DNA from: an uncultured Fusobacterium sp.
GTDB lineage: Bacteria; Fusobacteriota; Fusobacteriia; Fusobacteriales; Fusobacteriaceae
Length of the DNA: 14,300 bases
Assembly (NCBI GenBank): GCA_900545035.1
Contig: UQXM01000032.1
Coordinates: forward strand, 1 to 14,300
Direction of reading: 5' to 3'
Shown in pieces: positions 6,630 through 13,156 of the stretch; position 1 is the first letter of the stretch, and each line of letters begins with the position of its first letter. Made by a program: the position numbers and the translations under genes. The notes beneath the pieces were generated by a model. It had not been told where the DNA came from, searched no databases, and saw nothing but the letters and a program-made list of their open reading frames with translations.

Positions 6630-7262
6630 AACAAGGAAGTAACAAAGGTCTAGACGAAAAAAATCCTTGGAGGAGGAGAGTCCCGTGGGAATTTAAATTT
6701 TTGAAAAGTAAAAAAATTAATTGAAAAATTAAAAAGCAAAACTTTTCAAGAAAAACCGACCTATACTTTAAAAATAAGTAATTGGTCTGTGAAATCCATA
6801 ACAATGAGATAAGAGAAGTAATCTGGAAGATTATTTTCTCAAACGAGGCGGATAAGAGACAAATTAATATTGTAGCACTGCTTATTTTAGGAGAATAGTA
6901 AATTTATAGTAATTAAAAAAATAAAAAAATTTAATTGAAGTAAGTTCTATTTTGGGAGATAAATAAGAAGTAAGAAGTATAAACTCGTTATTCAAGCCTT
7001 TTCATGTATATGAGAGCAAACAGTGAAAAATTATAGACGGCGTGATTTAAAAACTCCGGAAGAGTTTTAATCAGCGGAAGAAATAATAGAAGAAACTGGA
7101 AGACAGAAGATTATAATAGAAAAGTATATGGCTTTGGGTAATAAATAAAAATGGGAAAATTCCAAACACAATCAACAAAAAAGAAAGAAGGTGATTCCGC
7201 CTGTATAGTATGAGTTAAAGGGTTATCTGTTTGAAACTGAAAATCAACAGATAACCCTTTTA
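6630..7262 (+). ncRNA. Large structured noncoding RNA candidate (about 630 nt)
   Basis: No reading frame here is supported, yet the stretch has its own promoter and ends in a 15-bp hairpin. Stems visible in order: TTGAAAAGT (6701-6709) with ACTTTTCAA (6741-6749), enclosing TTAATT-GAAA-AATTAA (6717-6732), a GNRA-type tetraloop; GACC (6758-6761) with GGTC (6784-6787), enclosing TACTT/AAGTA; GAGAAGTAATC (6813-6823) with GATTATTTTCTC (6829-6840) around TGGAA; AATTAAA (6911-6917) with TTTAATT (6930-6936); GATT-TA-AAAACTC with GAGTTTTAATC (7044-7072) around CGGAA. Size, ornateness and isolation recall the large bacterial RNA classes such as ROOL or GOLLD, but I could not match a class motif. It is not RNase P RNA, tmRNA or 6S RNA by any conserved signature I can see. 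Confidence 0.6.
7217..7262. terminator. Terminal hairpin of the RNA candidate, shared with the HAD gene
   Basis: AAAGGGTTATCTGTT (7217-7231) pairs perfectly with AACAGATAACCCTTT (7246-7260) around a 14-nt loop. The T run is short (TTTT) on the plus strand and TTT on the minus strand. It closes the noncoding RNA and probably also the facing HAD gene, whose stop codon lies only 5 bases away. Confidence 0.7.
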
Positions 7263-7264
7263 AA

Positions 7265-7855
7265 TTATATATTTTTTAATACTTCTTTTAAAAGTTCGGG
7301 AGATGTAAGCTGAATACCGTGTATTCCGCATTTTTCAGCTCCTTCAATATTTGCTTTTACATCATCTATAAACAAGCACTCTTCAGGTTTCAAAGAATAT
7401 GTTTTTAAAAGAAGTTCATATATTTCCCGTTCAGGTTTTAAAAGTTTGCAGTAACCTGATACAACTTTTCCGTCAAAATTTTTGAAAAAATCCCAGCTGT
7501 TATAAATATTTTCAAAAGCAGGATAATGAAAGTTTGACAAAATATAAAGATTGTATTTTCCTTTTAGAGATTTCATAATTTCTATATTTTCTTCAATGGG
7601 AGCAAGACAGTCGATAATTTTTCTGTCAAAAAGTTTTTTCACCGCATCTGTGCACTGAGGAAGCTGTGATGAAAAAAGTTTTACAGCTTCATCATACTCA
7701 AGAGTTCCTCTGTCCAAATCCTGCCACGGTTTTCCTCCGAAAACAACTTTATAAAAATCTTCTCTGTATTTTTCTTCAATATTTTCCTGTATAAATTTTT
7801 CAGGATGAAAAGATATAAGGACATTTCCAAGGTCAAAAATAATATTTTTTATCAT
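7265..7855 (-). CDS. HAD-superfamily hydrolase, subfamily IA (YihX-like)
   Basis: 196 residues, typical of small HAD-IA phosphatases. Motif I is FDLGNVL with the nucleophile Asp8 and Gly10 in place of the usual second Asp, as in the YihX-type glucose-1-phosphatase group. Motif II is LSNFH (Ser107), motif III Lys140 in LLKPEREIY, and motif IV FIDDVKANIEGA (Asp164, Asp165). A helical cap lies between motifs I and II (about residues 17-85). The likely role is hydrolysis of a small phosphorylated metabolite in the cytoplasm; the substrate is unknown. The ATG at 7855 has a GGGAGG site 8 bases upstream. It is a single-gene unit divergent from the Cof-type phosphatase. Confidence 0.88.
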   Translation of the reverse strand: MIKNIIFDLGNVLISFHPEKFIQENIEEKYREDFYKVVFGGKPWQDLDRGTLEYDEAVKLFSSQLPQCTDAVKKLFDRKIIDCLAPIEENIEIMKSLKGKYNLYILSNFHYPAFENIYNSWDFFKNFDGKVVSGYCKLLKPEREIYELLLKTYSLKPEECLFIDDVKANIEGAEKCGIHGIQLTSPELLKEVLKNI

Positions 7856-7887
7856 AAAACAAACCTCCCTGTAAAATCTTTTGATTT

Positions 7888-7917
7888 ATTATACCTCATT
7901 TTTCTGTGAAATTGAAA
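7888..7917 (-). promoter_or_regulatory. Possible promoter of the HAD-IA gene
   Basis: A perfect TATAAT on the minus strand (7893-7888) lies 33 bases upstream of the start codon. The -35 region is weak: TTTCAA (7917-7912) at an 18-base spacer. Confidence 0.45.
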
Positions 7918-8010
7918 CCAAAATATACATATGATAAAATAAGACTTCCAAAAAACAGATAAAAATATTACAATAACATAGATAATATTATAATACGGGG
8001 GAAAACTGCA

Positions 8011-8802
8011 ATGATAAAATTAATAGTATCGGATATGGACGGAACACTTCTTGATGACAATAAAAAACTCCACGACGATTTTTGGGAAGTTTTCGATGAA
8101 TTAAAAAGAAGAGGTATATATTTTGTTCCTGCCAGCGGAAGACAGTATTTCAATATTTACGAATATTTTAAAAGAATAAAAGAGGGACTTGTAATTCTGG
8201 CAGAAAACGGTTCTTTCATAGTGGAAGACGGAAAAGAACTTTACTCAAAATGTCTGGACAGAGAAAATATTTTGGAACTGACAGAAACTATCAGAAAAAT
8301 CCCGAATGCAAATATTATTTTCTGCGGAAAGAAAAAAGCTTATATTGAAAATGCTTTTCCCGAATTTCTGGCAGAAGTGGAAAAATATTATGCAAAATAT
8401 GAAATTGTGGAAGATATTACAAAAGTAGATGACGAAGCTTTGAAAATAACAATCTGCGACCTTACGGGAGCTGAAGAAAATTCTTATCCTTATGTAAAAA
8501 AATACAGTGAAAATTTTAAAGTAGCCGTTTCCGGTTTTGTGTGGATTGACATTACCAATAAAAATTCCGATAAAGGAACAGGACTTAAAGTTCTTCAGGA
8601 AAAACTGGGAATTTCCAAAGATGAAACAATGGTATTCGGAGACTATCTTAACGATTACGAACTTATGCAGCAGGGAGAATACAGTTTTGCCATGGAAAAT
8701 GCTCACCCTGAATTAAAAAAAATAGCCAAGTTCTGCGGAGGAGACAACAATAACAGCGGTGTTGTGAAAACCATAAAAAAATATGTTCTTGAAAAAATAT
8801 AA
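8011..8802 (+). CDS. Cof-type HAD-IIB phosphatase
   Basis: 263 residues, the usual length of Cof/YbiV-type sugar or cofactor phosphatases. Motif I is SDMDGTLL (nucleophile Asp8, Asp10), motif II PASGR (Ser42), motif III Lys188 in NSDKGTGL, and motif IV FGDYLNDYELM (Asp211, Asp215); the C2 cap domain occupies about residues 85-180. ENGSFI (65-70) and the closing AMENAHPELKK are also family features. The predicted activity is Mg-dependent removal of phosphate from a small cytoplasmic metabolite. The ribosome site is GGGGGAAAA upstream of ATG. TATAAT occurs at 7989-7994, but its start would fall on the ribosome site, so the true promoter is unclear. It diverges from the HAD-IA gene. Confidence 0.92.
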   Translation: MIKLIVSDMDGTLLDDNKKLHDDFWEVFDELKRRGIYFVPASGRQYFNIYEYFKRIKEGLVILAENGSFIVEDGKELYSKCLDRENILELTETIRKIPNANIIFCGKKKAYIENAFPEFLAEVEKYYAKYEIVEDITKVDDEALKITICDLTGAEENSYPYVKKYSENFKVAVSGFVWIDITNKNSDKGTGLKVLQEKLGISKDETMVFGDYLNDYELMQQGEYSFAMENAHPELKKIAKFCGGDNNNSGVVKTIKKYVLEKI

Positions 8803-8810
8803 AAAAACTC

Positions 8811-8839
8811 TTGCACTAAATTGGAAAATAATATAAAAT
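8811..8839 (+). promoter_or_regulatory. Promoter of fprA
   Basis: TTGCAC (8811-8816), a 17-base spacer and TAAAAT (8834-8839). The predicted leader is about 60 nt. It begins 8 bases after the upstream stop codon. Confidence 0.55.
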
Positions 8840-8906
8840 GTGAGTAAACATATATTAAGTATAACAAAATAATTTTTAAATTTTAATAAATTTGGGAGGA
8901 AAAATA

Positions 8907-10115
8907 ATGTATTGTTGCGCGGCAATAGGAAAAGATATTTACTGGGTTGGAGTAAATGACAGAAGAACTGAAAGATTTGAAAATTATCTGCCATTACCTT
9001 CTGGTGTTGCTTATAACTCATATTTAATCAACGATGAGAAAGTATGTCTTATAGACACAGTTGAAGTAAGACAAAGCGGAACTTTCTTAAACAAAATACA
9101 GGCAATTATCGGAGACAAAAAAATCGATTATTTAGTGGTAAACCATATGGAGCCTGACCATTCAGGTTCAATGGAAGAGATTTTAAGAGTTTATCCTGAA
9201 ATAAAAGTAATCGGAAACGCAAAAACTCTTCAAATGATAAAAGCTTTTTATCCTACATTTCCTGAACACTTGTTCCAAGCTGTTAAAGAAGGAGATATTT
9301 TAGAACTTGGAAGCCATAAACTGACATTTGCTATGGTGCCTATGGTACACTGGCCTGAGTCAATGGTTACTTATGATATTACTGAAAAAGTTCTTTTCTC
9401 AAACGACGCTTTCGGAAGTTTCGGAACTCTTGACGGAGGAATGTGGGACGACGAAGTAAATTTTGATTTCTACAAAGGAGAAATGAGAAGATACTACTCT
9501 AACATCGTAGGAAAATATGGTGTGCAGGTTACAAATGCCATAAAAAAACTTGGAGGACTTGAAATAAAATATATCTGTCCTTCACACGGAATTTTATGGA
9601 GAAAAGATGTAAACAGAGTTATAAAATATTATGCTGACTGGGCACAATTTATTCCCGAGAAAAAAGGAGTTGTTATCATGTATGCTTCTATGTACGGAAA
9701 TACAGAAGTAATGGCAAATATGATAGCAAGAGAACTTTCTCAGCAAGGGCTTAAAGAAATAAAAGTTTATGATGTTTCTAAAACAGATTCTTCATTTATT
9801 ATGAGTGATATTTGGAAATACAAAGGACTTATTATAGGTTCTTGTGCTCACAACAATGCACTTTATCCAAAAATGCAGCCAATCTTAGACAAACTTCAGA
9901 ACTATGGACTGAAAAACAGATATGTCGGTGTATTTGGAAACATGATGTGGAGCGGTGGAGGAGTAAGAGGAATATTACATTTCACTGATTCTCTGGGAGG
10001 TCTTGAAGTAATAGCAAAACCTATCGAAGCTAAAGGAGCTCCTACACATGAAAATATAGAAGATTTAAAACATCTTGCTCGTGAAATGGCTAAGAGAATA
10101 CTTGAAGAAGCATAA
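8907..10115 (+). CDS. fprA: Flavodiiron protein FprA (O2/NO reductase)
   Basis: 402 residues: a metallo-beta-lactamase-like diiron domain (about 1-250) fused to a flavodoxin domain (about 255-400). The diiron ligands are visible: His80, Glu82, Asp84, His85 (HMEPDH), His148 (VHWPE), Asp167 and His227. The FMN phosphate loop is YASMYGNTE (259-267), with SCAHNNALYP and FGNMMWSGGG completing the flavin site. Such proteins reduce oxygen to water, or nitric oxide to nitrous oxide, in the cytoplasm of anaerobes. There is no C-terminal rubredoxin domain, so a separate electron donor is needed; the rubrerythrin nearby is a functional companion in oxygen defence. The ATG at 8907 is chosen over an in-frame TTG at 8892, because GGGAGGA (8894-8900) serves it. 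All ligands are intact. Confidence 0.96.
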   Translation: MYCCAAIGKDIYWVGVNDRRTERFENYLPLPSGVAYNSYLINDEKVCLIDTVEVRQSGTFLNKIQAIIGDKKIDYLVVNHMEPDHSGSMEEILRVYPEIKVIGNAKTLQMIKAFYPTFPEHLFQAVKEGDILELGSHKLTFAMVPMVHWPESMVTYDITEKVLFSNDAFGSFGTLDGGMWDDEVNFDFYKGEMRRYYSNIVGKYGVQVTNAIKKLGGLEIKYICPSHGILWRKDVNRVIKYYADWAQFIPEKKGVVIMYASMYGNTEVMANMIARELSQQGLKEIKVYDVSKTDSSFIMSDIWKYKGLIIGSCAHNNALYPKMQPILDKLQNYGLKNRYVGVFGNMMWSGGGVRGILHFTDSLGGLEVIAKPIEAKGAPTHENIEDLKHLAREMAKRILEEA

Positions 10116-10125
10116 AATTCTTAAA

Positions 10126-10154
10126 GAGGCTGTTTAATACAGCCTCCTTTTTTT
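10126..10154 (+). terminator. Intrinsic terminator after fprA
   Basis: GAGGCTGT (10126-10133) pairs with ACAGCCTC (10139-10146) around TTAAT, followed by CTTTTTTT. Only 19 bases separate the T run from the yhdT start codon. Confidence 0.88.
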
Positions 10155-10173
10155 AAATATTCGGAGGAGATTA

Positions 10174-10428
10174 ATGAAAAAAGGAAAACAAATTAACAAA
10201 GAAGCTTTGGTAACAATTATTCTTTATGTATTTTATTTTGTGTGGTGGTATTATTTTGCATACATTTTTAAGGACAGCGAAAATCCGGCAGAATTTAAAT
10301 ATATTCTGGGACTGCCTGAATGGTTTTTCTACTCTTGTGTTCTGGGACTTGTTGTTATAAATATACTTGTTTTTCTGGCAGTAAAAATATTTTTTAAAGA
10401 TATGGATTTAGATAATCAGGAGGATTAA
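10174..10428 (+). CDS. yhdT: YhdT family membrane protein (DUF997)
   Basis: 84 residues with two hydrophobic segments (about 14-32 and 50-74), a basic N-terminus and an acidic C-terminal tail (KDMDLDNQED). Family members are small inner-membrane proteins found almost always directly before panF, and this gene sits 3 bases upstream of panF. Its role is not established; an accessory part of the pantothenate symporter is a fair inference from the linkage. The ribosome site GGAGGAGA precedes the ATG. There is no room for a promoter after the fprA terminator, so transcription probably enters by read-through. Confidence 0.85.
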   Translation: MKKGKQINKEALVTIILYVFYFVWWYYFAYIFKDSENPAEFKYILGLPEWFFYSCVLGLVVINILVFLAVKIFFKDMDLDNQED

Positions 10429-10431
10429 CCG

Positions 10432-11880
10432 ATGCTTACATTGATACCGATAGTTTTATATCTTTTTGCTATGCTTGGAATAGCTTGGAAAGTAAATCAG
10501 ATAAAACACAGTGAAAATGTTAATTTTACAGAAGAATATTATATAGGAAGCAGAGGAATGGGAGGACTTGTCCTTGCCATGACAATCATTGCAACTTATG
10601 TGGGAGCAAGTTCTTTTATAGGAGGACCGGGTGTTGCATACAAACTTGGGCTTGGCTGGGTGCTTCTTGCCTGTATCCAAGTACCCACAGCTTTTCTTAC
10701 TCTTGGAATACTGGGAAAAAAACTTGCCATTATTTCAAGAAGAATAGGGGGAGTTACAATTATAGATCTTTTAAGAGCAAGATATAAAAGTGATATTGTT
10801 GTAATTTTAAGTGCTGTAATGATGCTTATATTTTTTATCGGAATGATAGTTGCTCAGTTTGTGGGAGGAGGAAGACTTTTTGAAAGTGTAACGGGATATC
10901 CTTATTATATAGGACTTACAATATTTGCCGCTGTTGTAATTGCTTATACAACATTCGGAGGTTTCAGAGCCGTTGCTCTTACAGATGCTGTTCAGGGAAT
11001 TGTCATGCTCCTTGCCACAGGTGTTTTGTTTTTCGTAATTCTTAAAAAAGGAAACGGAATGGAAAATATTATGAGAACTCTGGCTGAAACAAATCCACAG
11101 CTTCTTACTCCTTCTTCAGGAGGACACATTGCAAAACCTTTTATTCTTTCATTCTGGATGCTTGTGGGAATTGGTATTTTGGGACTTCCTGCCACTGCTG
11201 TAAGATGTATGGGATTTAAAAATACAAAAGCAATGCACAAAGCTATGATAATAGGAACATCTGTTGTGGGAATTTTAATGCTTGGAATGCACCTTGTAGG
11301 TGTTATGGGAACTGCCGTTGAGCCGGGAATAGATGTGGGAGATAAAATTATCCCAATTCTTGCTCTTAATAATCTTCATCCTGTTTTGGCAGGAATATTT
11401 ATCGGAGGTCCTTTGGCTGCAATTATGTCAACTGTGGGTTATCTGCTTATTCTTACATCAGCCACAATAGTGAAAGATTTATATCTTCATTATATAGATA
11501 AAAATGCTTCCACAGAGAAAATTAAAAAACTTTCTCTTTTAATATCTCTGGGATTTGGACTTTTGGTATTTCTGCTTTCATTAAATCCCCCAGACCTTTT
11601 GGTATGGATAAATCTGTTTGCTCTGGGAGGACAGGAAGCCGCTTTCTTCTGCCCTATAATTTTCGGACTTTATTGGAAGAGAGCAAATGCAACCGGAGCC
11701 GCTGCTTCTATGATTTTCGGAACAGCCACATATCTTTATTTTGTAATCTGCAAAGTAAACTTTTTCGGAATGCATCATGTAGCTCCTGTAATTTTCCTTA
11801 CAGTTCTGATATTTATTATAGGTTCTCTTGTGGGAGAAAAAACAGACGACGAAACATTAAAAACTTTCTTTGATATTTAA
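10432..11880 (+). CDS. panF: Sodium/pantothenate symporter PanF
   Basis: 482 residues and about 12-13 membrane segments, the full length of the sodium:solute symporter family. Family features include EEYYIGSRGMGGLVLAMT (about 34-51), ATYVGASSFIGGPG (about 54-67) in the sodium-binding region, AYTTFGGFRAVALTDAVQG (about 171-189), and ALGGQEAAFFCPIIFGLYWKRANATGA near the end. PanF carries pantothenate into the cell with sodium; pantothenate is the precursor of coenzyme A, which the CoA-dependent fermentation genes here consume. The yhdT partner directly upstream supports the PanF assignment over other family members. Its AGGAGG site overlaps the yhdT stop codon (coupling). Two terminators follow. 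Confidence 0.92.
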   Translation: MLTLIPIVLYLFAMLGIAWKVNQIKHSENVNFTEEYYIGSRGMGGLVLAMTIIATYVGASSFIGGPGVAYKLGLGWVLLACIQVPTAFLTLGILGKKLAIISRRIGGVTIIDLLRARYKSDIVVILSAVMMLIFFIGMIVAQFVGGGRLFESVTGYPYYIGLTIFAAVVIAYTTFGGFRAVALTDAVQGIVMLLATGVLFFVILKKGNGMENIMRTLAETNPQLLTPSSGGHIAKPFILSFWMLVGIGILGLPATAVRCMGFKNTKAMHKAMIIGTSVVGILMLGMHLVGVMGTAVEPGIDVGDKIIPILALNNLHPVLAGIFIGGPLAAIMSTVGYLLILTSATIVKDLYLHYIDKNASTEKIKKLSLLISLGFGLLVFLLSLNPPDLLVWINLFALGGQEAAFFCPIIFGLYWKRANATGAAASMIFGTATYLYFVICKVNFFGMHHVAPVIFLTVLIFIIGSLVGEKTDDETLKTFFDI

Positions 11881-11885
11881 TATTT

Positions 11886-11925
11886 GAAAAAGAAATTCTC
11901 TGAGCAGTTTAGGGAATTTCTTTTT
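11886..11925 (+). terminator. Intrinsic terminator after panF
   Basis: AAAGAAATTCTC pairs with GGGAATTTCTTT (one G-U pair) around an 11-nt loop and is followed by TTT. Confidence 0.8.
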
Positions 11926-11934
11926 GGTTATAAT

Positions 11935-11969
11935 AAAAAGACAAGGTTTTTGGCAGTCCTTGTCTTTTT
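11935..11969. terminator. Bidirectional terminator; ends the minus-strand small RNA
   Basis: AAAAAGACAAGG (11935-11946) pairs perfectly with CCTTGTCTTTTT (11958-11969) around an 11-nt loop. On the minus strand it is followed by T-rich sequence and fits the end of a short RNA; on the plus strand it backs up the panF terminator. The minus-strand loop reads ACUGCCAAAAA, whose CUGCCAA is complementary to the loop of the hairpin at 12181-12199. Confidence 0.85.
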
Positions 11970-11997
11970 GTTCTCTTTATTGTTACTTATTTAGCAA
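11935..11997 (-). ncRNA. Candidate antitoxin small RNA (about 60 nt)
   Basis: Predicted from a good minus-strand promoter (12002-12030) whose start falls near 11996 and a strong terminator at 11935-11969. Its first 17 nt, from UGCUAAAUAAG on, are complementary at 16 positions to the coding region of the small hydrophobic peptide (12098-12114), including 11 in a row. A second 10-base match, with TTTATTGTTA at 12132-12141, covers the next part of the RNA. Its terminator loop can pair with a loop after the peptide gene. I infer an RNA antitoxin that blocks translation or triggers decay of the peptide message. No transcript evidence is available; the matching segment could also be a remnant of a duplicated peptide gene. 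Confidence 0.6.
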
Positions 11998-12001
11998 TTT
12001 A

Positions 12002-12030
12002 ATTATAACATAGATTTTTTATAAAATCAA
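12002..12030 (-). promoter_or_regulatory. Promoter of the small RNA
   Basis: On the minus strand TTGATT (12030-12025), a 17-base spacer and a perfect TATAAT (12007-12002) preceded by TGT (an extended -10). It overlaps the promoter of the opposite-facing peptide gene for almost its full length. Confidence 0.7.
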
Positions 12031-12039
12031 TGATATAAT
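12011..12039 (+). promoter_or_regulatory. Promoter of the small hydrophobic peptide gene
   Basis: A perfect TATAAT at 12034-12039 with TGA directly before it (an extended -10); the -35 is weak (TAGATT, 12011-12016). The -10 lies inside a 15-bp palindrome, ATGATATAATATCAT (12030-12044). The predicted start is near 12046, giving a leader of about 42 nt. Confidence 0.65.
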
Positions 12040-12087
12040 ATCATAGTTCTCTCTCTGAACCAAACATCTCAATAAAGGAGGTGAAAA

Positions 12088-12159
12088 GTGAAGAGATTTG
12101 TTTCTTATTTAGCATTGATAACAATTATTTTTTTATTGTTATCTAAAACAACTTACTAG
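12088..12159 (+). CDS. Small hydrophobic peptide, candidate type I toxin
   Basis: 23 codons. The peptide begins MKRFVSYLAL, continues with an Ile/Leu/Phe-rich core and ends in SKTTY: one short membrane segment between a basic start and a polar, Tyr-ended tail. This layout resembles Ibs-type type I toxins, which are about 18-19 residues with Met-Arg, a leucine-rich core and a Ser...Tyr end. The start is GTG at 12088, 6 bases after a perfect AAAGGAGGTG (12074-12083). The competing GTG at 12081 lies inside that site and gives a mixed 21-residue frame. It has its own promoter and faces away from a small RNA with two matches to its message. The likely role is membrane depolarisation when unrepressed. 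Alternatively it could be a leader peptide for the gene at 12239. No family match could be tested. Confidence 0.65.
   Translation: MKRFVSYLALITIIFLLLSKTTY
12098..12114 (+). repeat. Direct repeat DR1 (target site of the small RNA)
   Basis: TTGTTTCTTATTTAGCA inside the peptide gene repeats TTGTTACTTATTTAGCA at 11980-11996, 118 bases upstream, with one mismatch. Because the upstream copy is read in the opposite direction as the 5' end of the small RNA, the repeat creates antisense complementarity. Confidence 0.75.
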
Positions 12160-12180
12160 TTTTCGTACATAATTCAATGA

Positions 12181-12199
12181 GAGGTTTTGGCAGAACCTC
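12181..12199 (+). other. Hairpin after the peptide gene, with loop complementary to the small RNA
   Basis: GAGGTT (12181-12186) pairs with AACCTC (12194-12199) around UUGGCAG. The sequence GGTTTTGGCAG (12183-12193) repeats GGTTTTTGGCAG (11945-11956, one T difference) in the small RNA terminator, so the two loops can form seven pairs. No T run follows, so this is not a standard terminator; it may stabilise the message end or serve as the first contact site. Confidence 0.6.
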
Positions 12200-12238
12200 C
12201 TGTAAATATATTATATCATAGAAGGAGATAAATAAACA

Positions 12239-13156
12239 ATGAGTATAGCAGTATTTTATTATAATCTGCTCACAAAAAGCAGTAAAAAAGGGGGGCTTAC
12301 CACATGGAAGAGAAAAGTCAGATTTATTTTCAGAACTGTCTGCTGTATCCCCTATTCAATAAACCTTATTAATTTTGTGTACAGCCACAAATATCTTTCA
12401 AAAAAAGTTTTTACTTACACATCATTGATAAACAAAATTTACAGACCATATTTATGCAATATGTTCGGCATTAAAAAAAGGCTTTCCTCCGTAAAAGAAA
12501 ATTATATGTTTATCGACAAATATTTTCCGCAGGAAATTCTGCCCGAATTATATATGCAGGGAACTGTAAAAATCGGAGAAATAACAGGAACAGACGAAGA
12601 AAAATTCAGCATTTTTCTATCTTTATATCCTAATTTTGATAAAGAGGGAGATATGGATATAAAAATGGTAAATGGAAAAAATATTTCCATTGCAACCATA
12701 ACTTTCAGCTTTATAAAAATGAACGGAAAATATACTATGTTTATCGGAGGCATTCAAGGACCTGTAAAAGCCGTTGATAAAAACTGTATTAAAAAAGCTA
12801 CCAGAAGTATGGCAGGAATTTTTCCAAAAAGAGTACTTATTGAAGCTTTGTATAATATATGCAGCAATATAAAACCTGATTTGGAAAAATTATGTGTGGG
12901 AAGCCAAAGACATATCTACATCACAAAAAGATATCTGAAAAAGAAAAAAATTCTGGCAGATTATGACGGATTTTTGGAAACACTGAACGGAGAAAAACTT
13001 GCTTCGGGACTGTGGCAACTCCCCGAAAAACTATTAAGAAAAGATATGAATGAAATTCCAAGTAAAAAAAGGTCTGAATACAGAAAAAGATATACTCTGC
13101 TTGACAATCTCAACGAGCAGATTTCTGTTCTTTTACACAAGGAGGAAAATAAATAA
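12239..13156 (+). CDS. VirK/YbjX family protein (DUF535)
   Basis: 305 residues. The C-terminal two thirds show the family pattern: EGDMDIKM (about 136-143), TFSFIKMNGKYTMFIGGIQGP (about 154-174), ATRSMAGIFPKRVLIEAL (about 186-203), the segment around CVGSQRHIY, YDGFLETLNGEKLASGLWQLP, and the near-invariant EIPSKKRSEYRKRYTLLD close to the end. VirK in enteric pathogens is linked to virulence and resistance to antimicrobial peptides; the molecular activity is unknown. The N-terminal 80 residues are basic with a weakly hydrophobic stretch and vary in this family. The start at 12239 has an AAGGAG site 12 bases upstream, rather far. It overlaps nrnA by one base (TAATG), so the two are co-translated. 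Confidence 0.85.
   Translation: MSIAVFYYNLLTKSSKKGGLTTWKRKVRFIFRTVCCIPYSINLINFVYSHKYLSKKVFTYTSLINKIYRPYLCNMFGIKKRLSSVKENYMFIDKYFPQEILPELYMQGTVKIGEITGTDEEKFSIFLSLYPNFDKEGDMDIKMVNGKNISIATITFSFIKMNGKYTMFIGGIQGPVKAVDKNCIKKATRSMAGIFPKRVLIEALYNICSNIKPDLEKLCVGSQRHIYITKRYLKKKKILADYDGFLETLNGEKLASGLWQLPEKLLRKDMNEIPSKKRSEYRKRYTLLDNLNEQISVLLHKEENK

Noticed and set aside
6610..6804. 64-residue minus-strand frame in the noncoding RNA region
   Set aside because: Low-complexity Phe/Leu-rich translation opposite a transcribed RNA candidate, with no ribosome site or family likeness.
6671..7130. RNase P RNA, suggested by GAGGAGAGTCC and GAGAGCAAAC
   Set aside because: The two words are too far apart and the universal conserved regions (GGTAAGAGCGCACC type, ACAGAA...GGCTTA) are missing.
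8892..8906. TTG start for FprA
   Set aside because: It would place the GGGAGGA ribosome site inside the gene; the ATG at 8907 is correctly spaced from it.
12081..12146. Alternative 21-residue frame starting at GTG 12081
   Set aside because: Its start lies inside the ribosome site and the peptide is of mixed composition; the GTG at 12088 has ideal spacing.
12201..12239. Full-length antisense transcript from a minus TATAAT at 12210-12215
   Set aside because: Its -35 (TTGTTT, 18-base spacer) is poor; the promoter at 12002-12030 is far better and gives a compact RNA.
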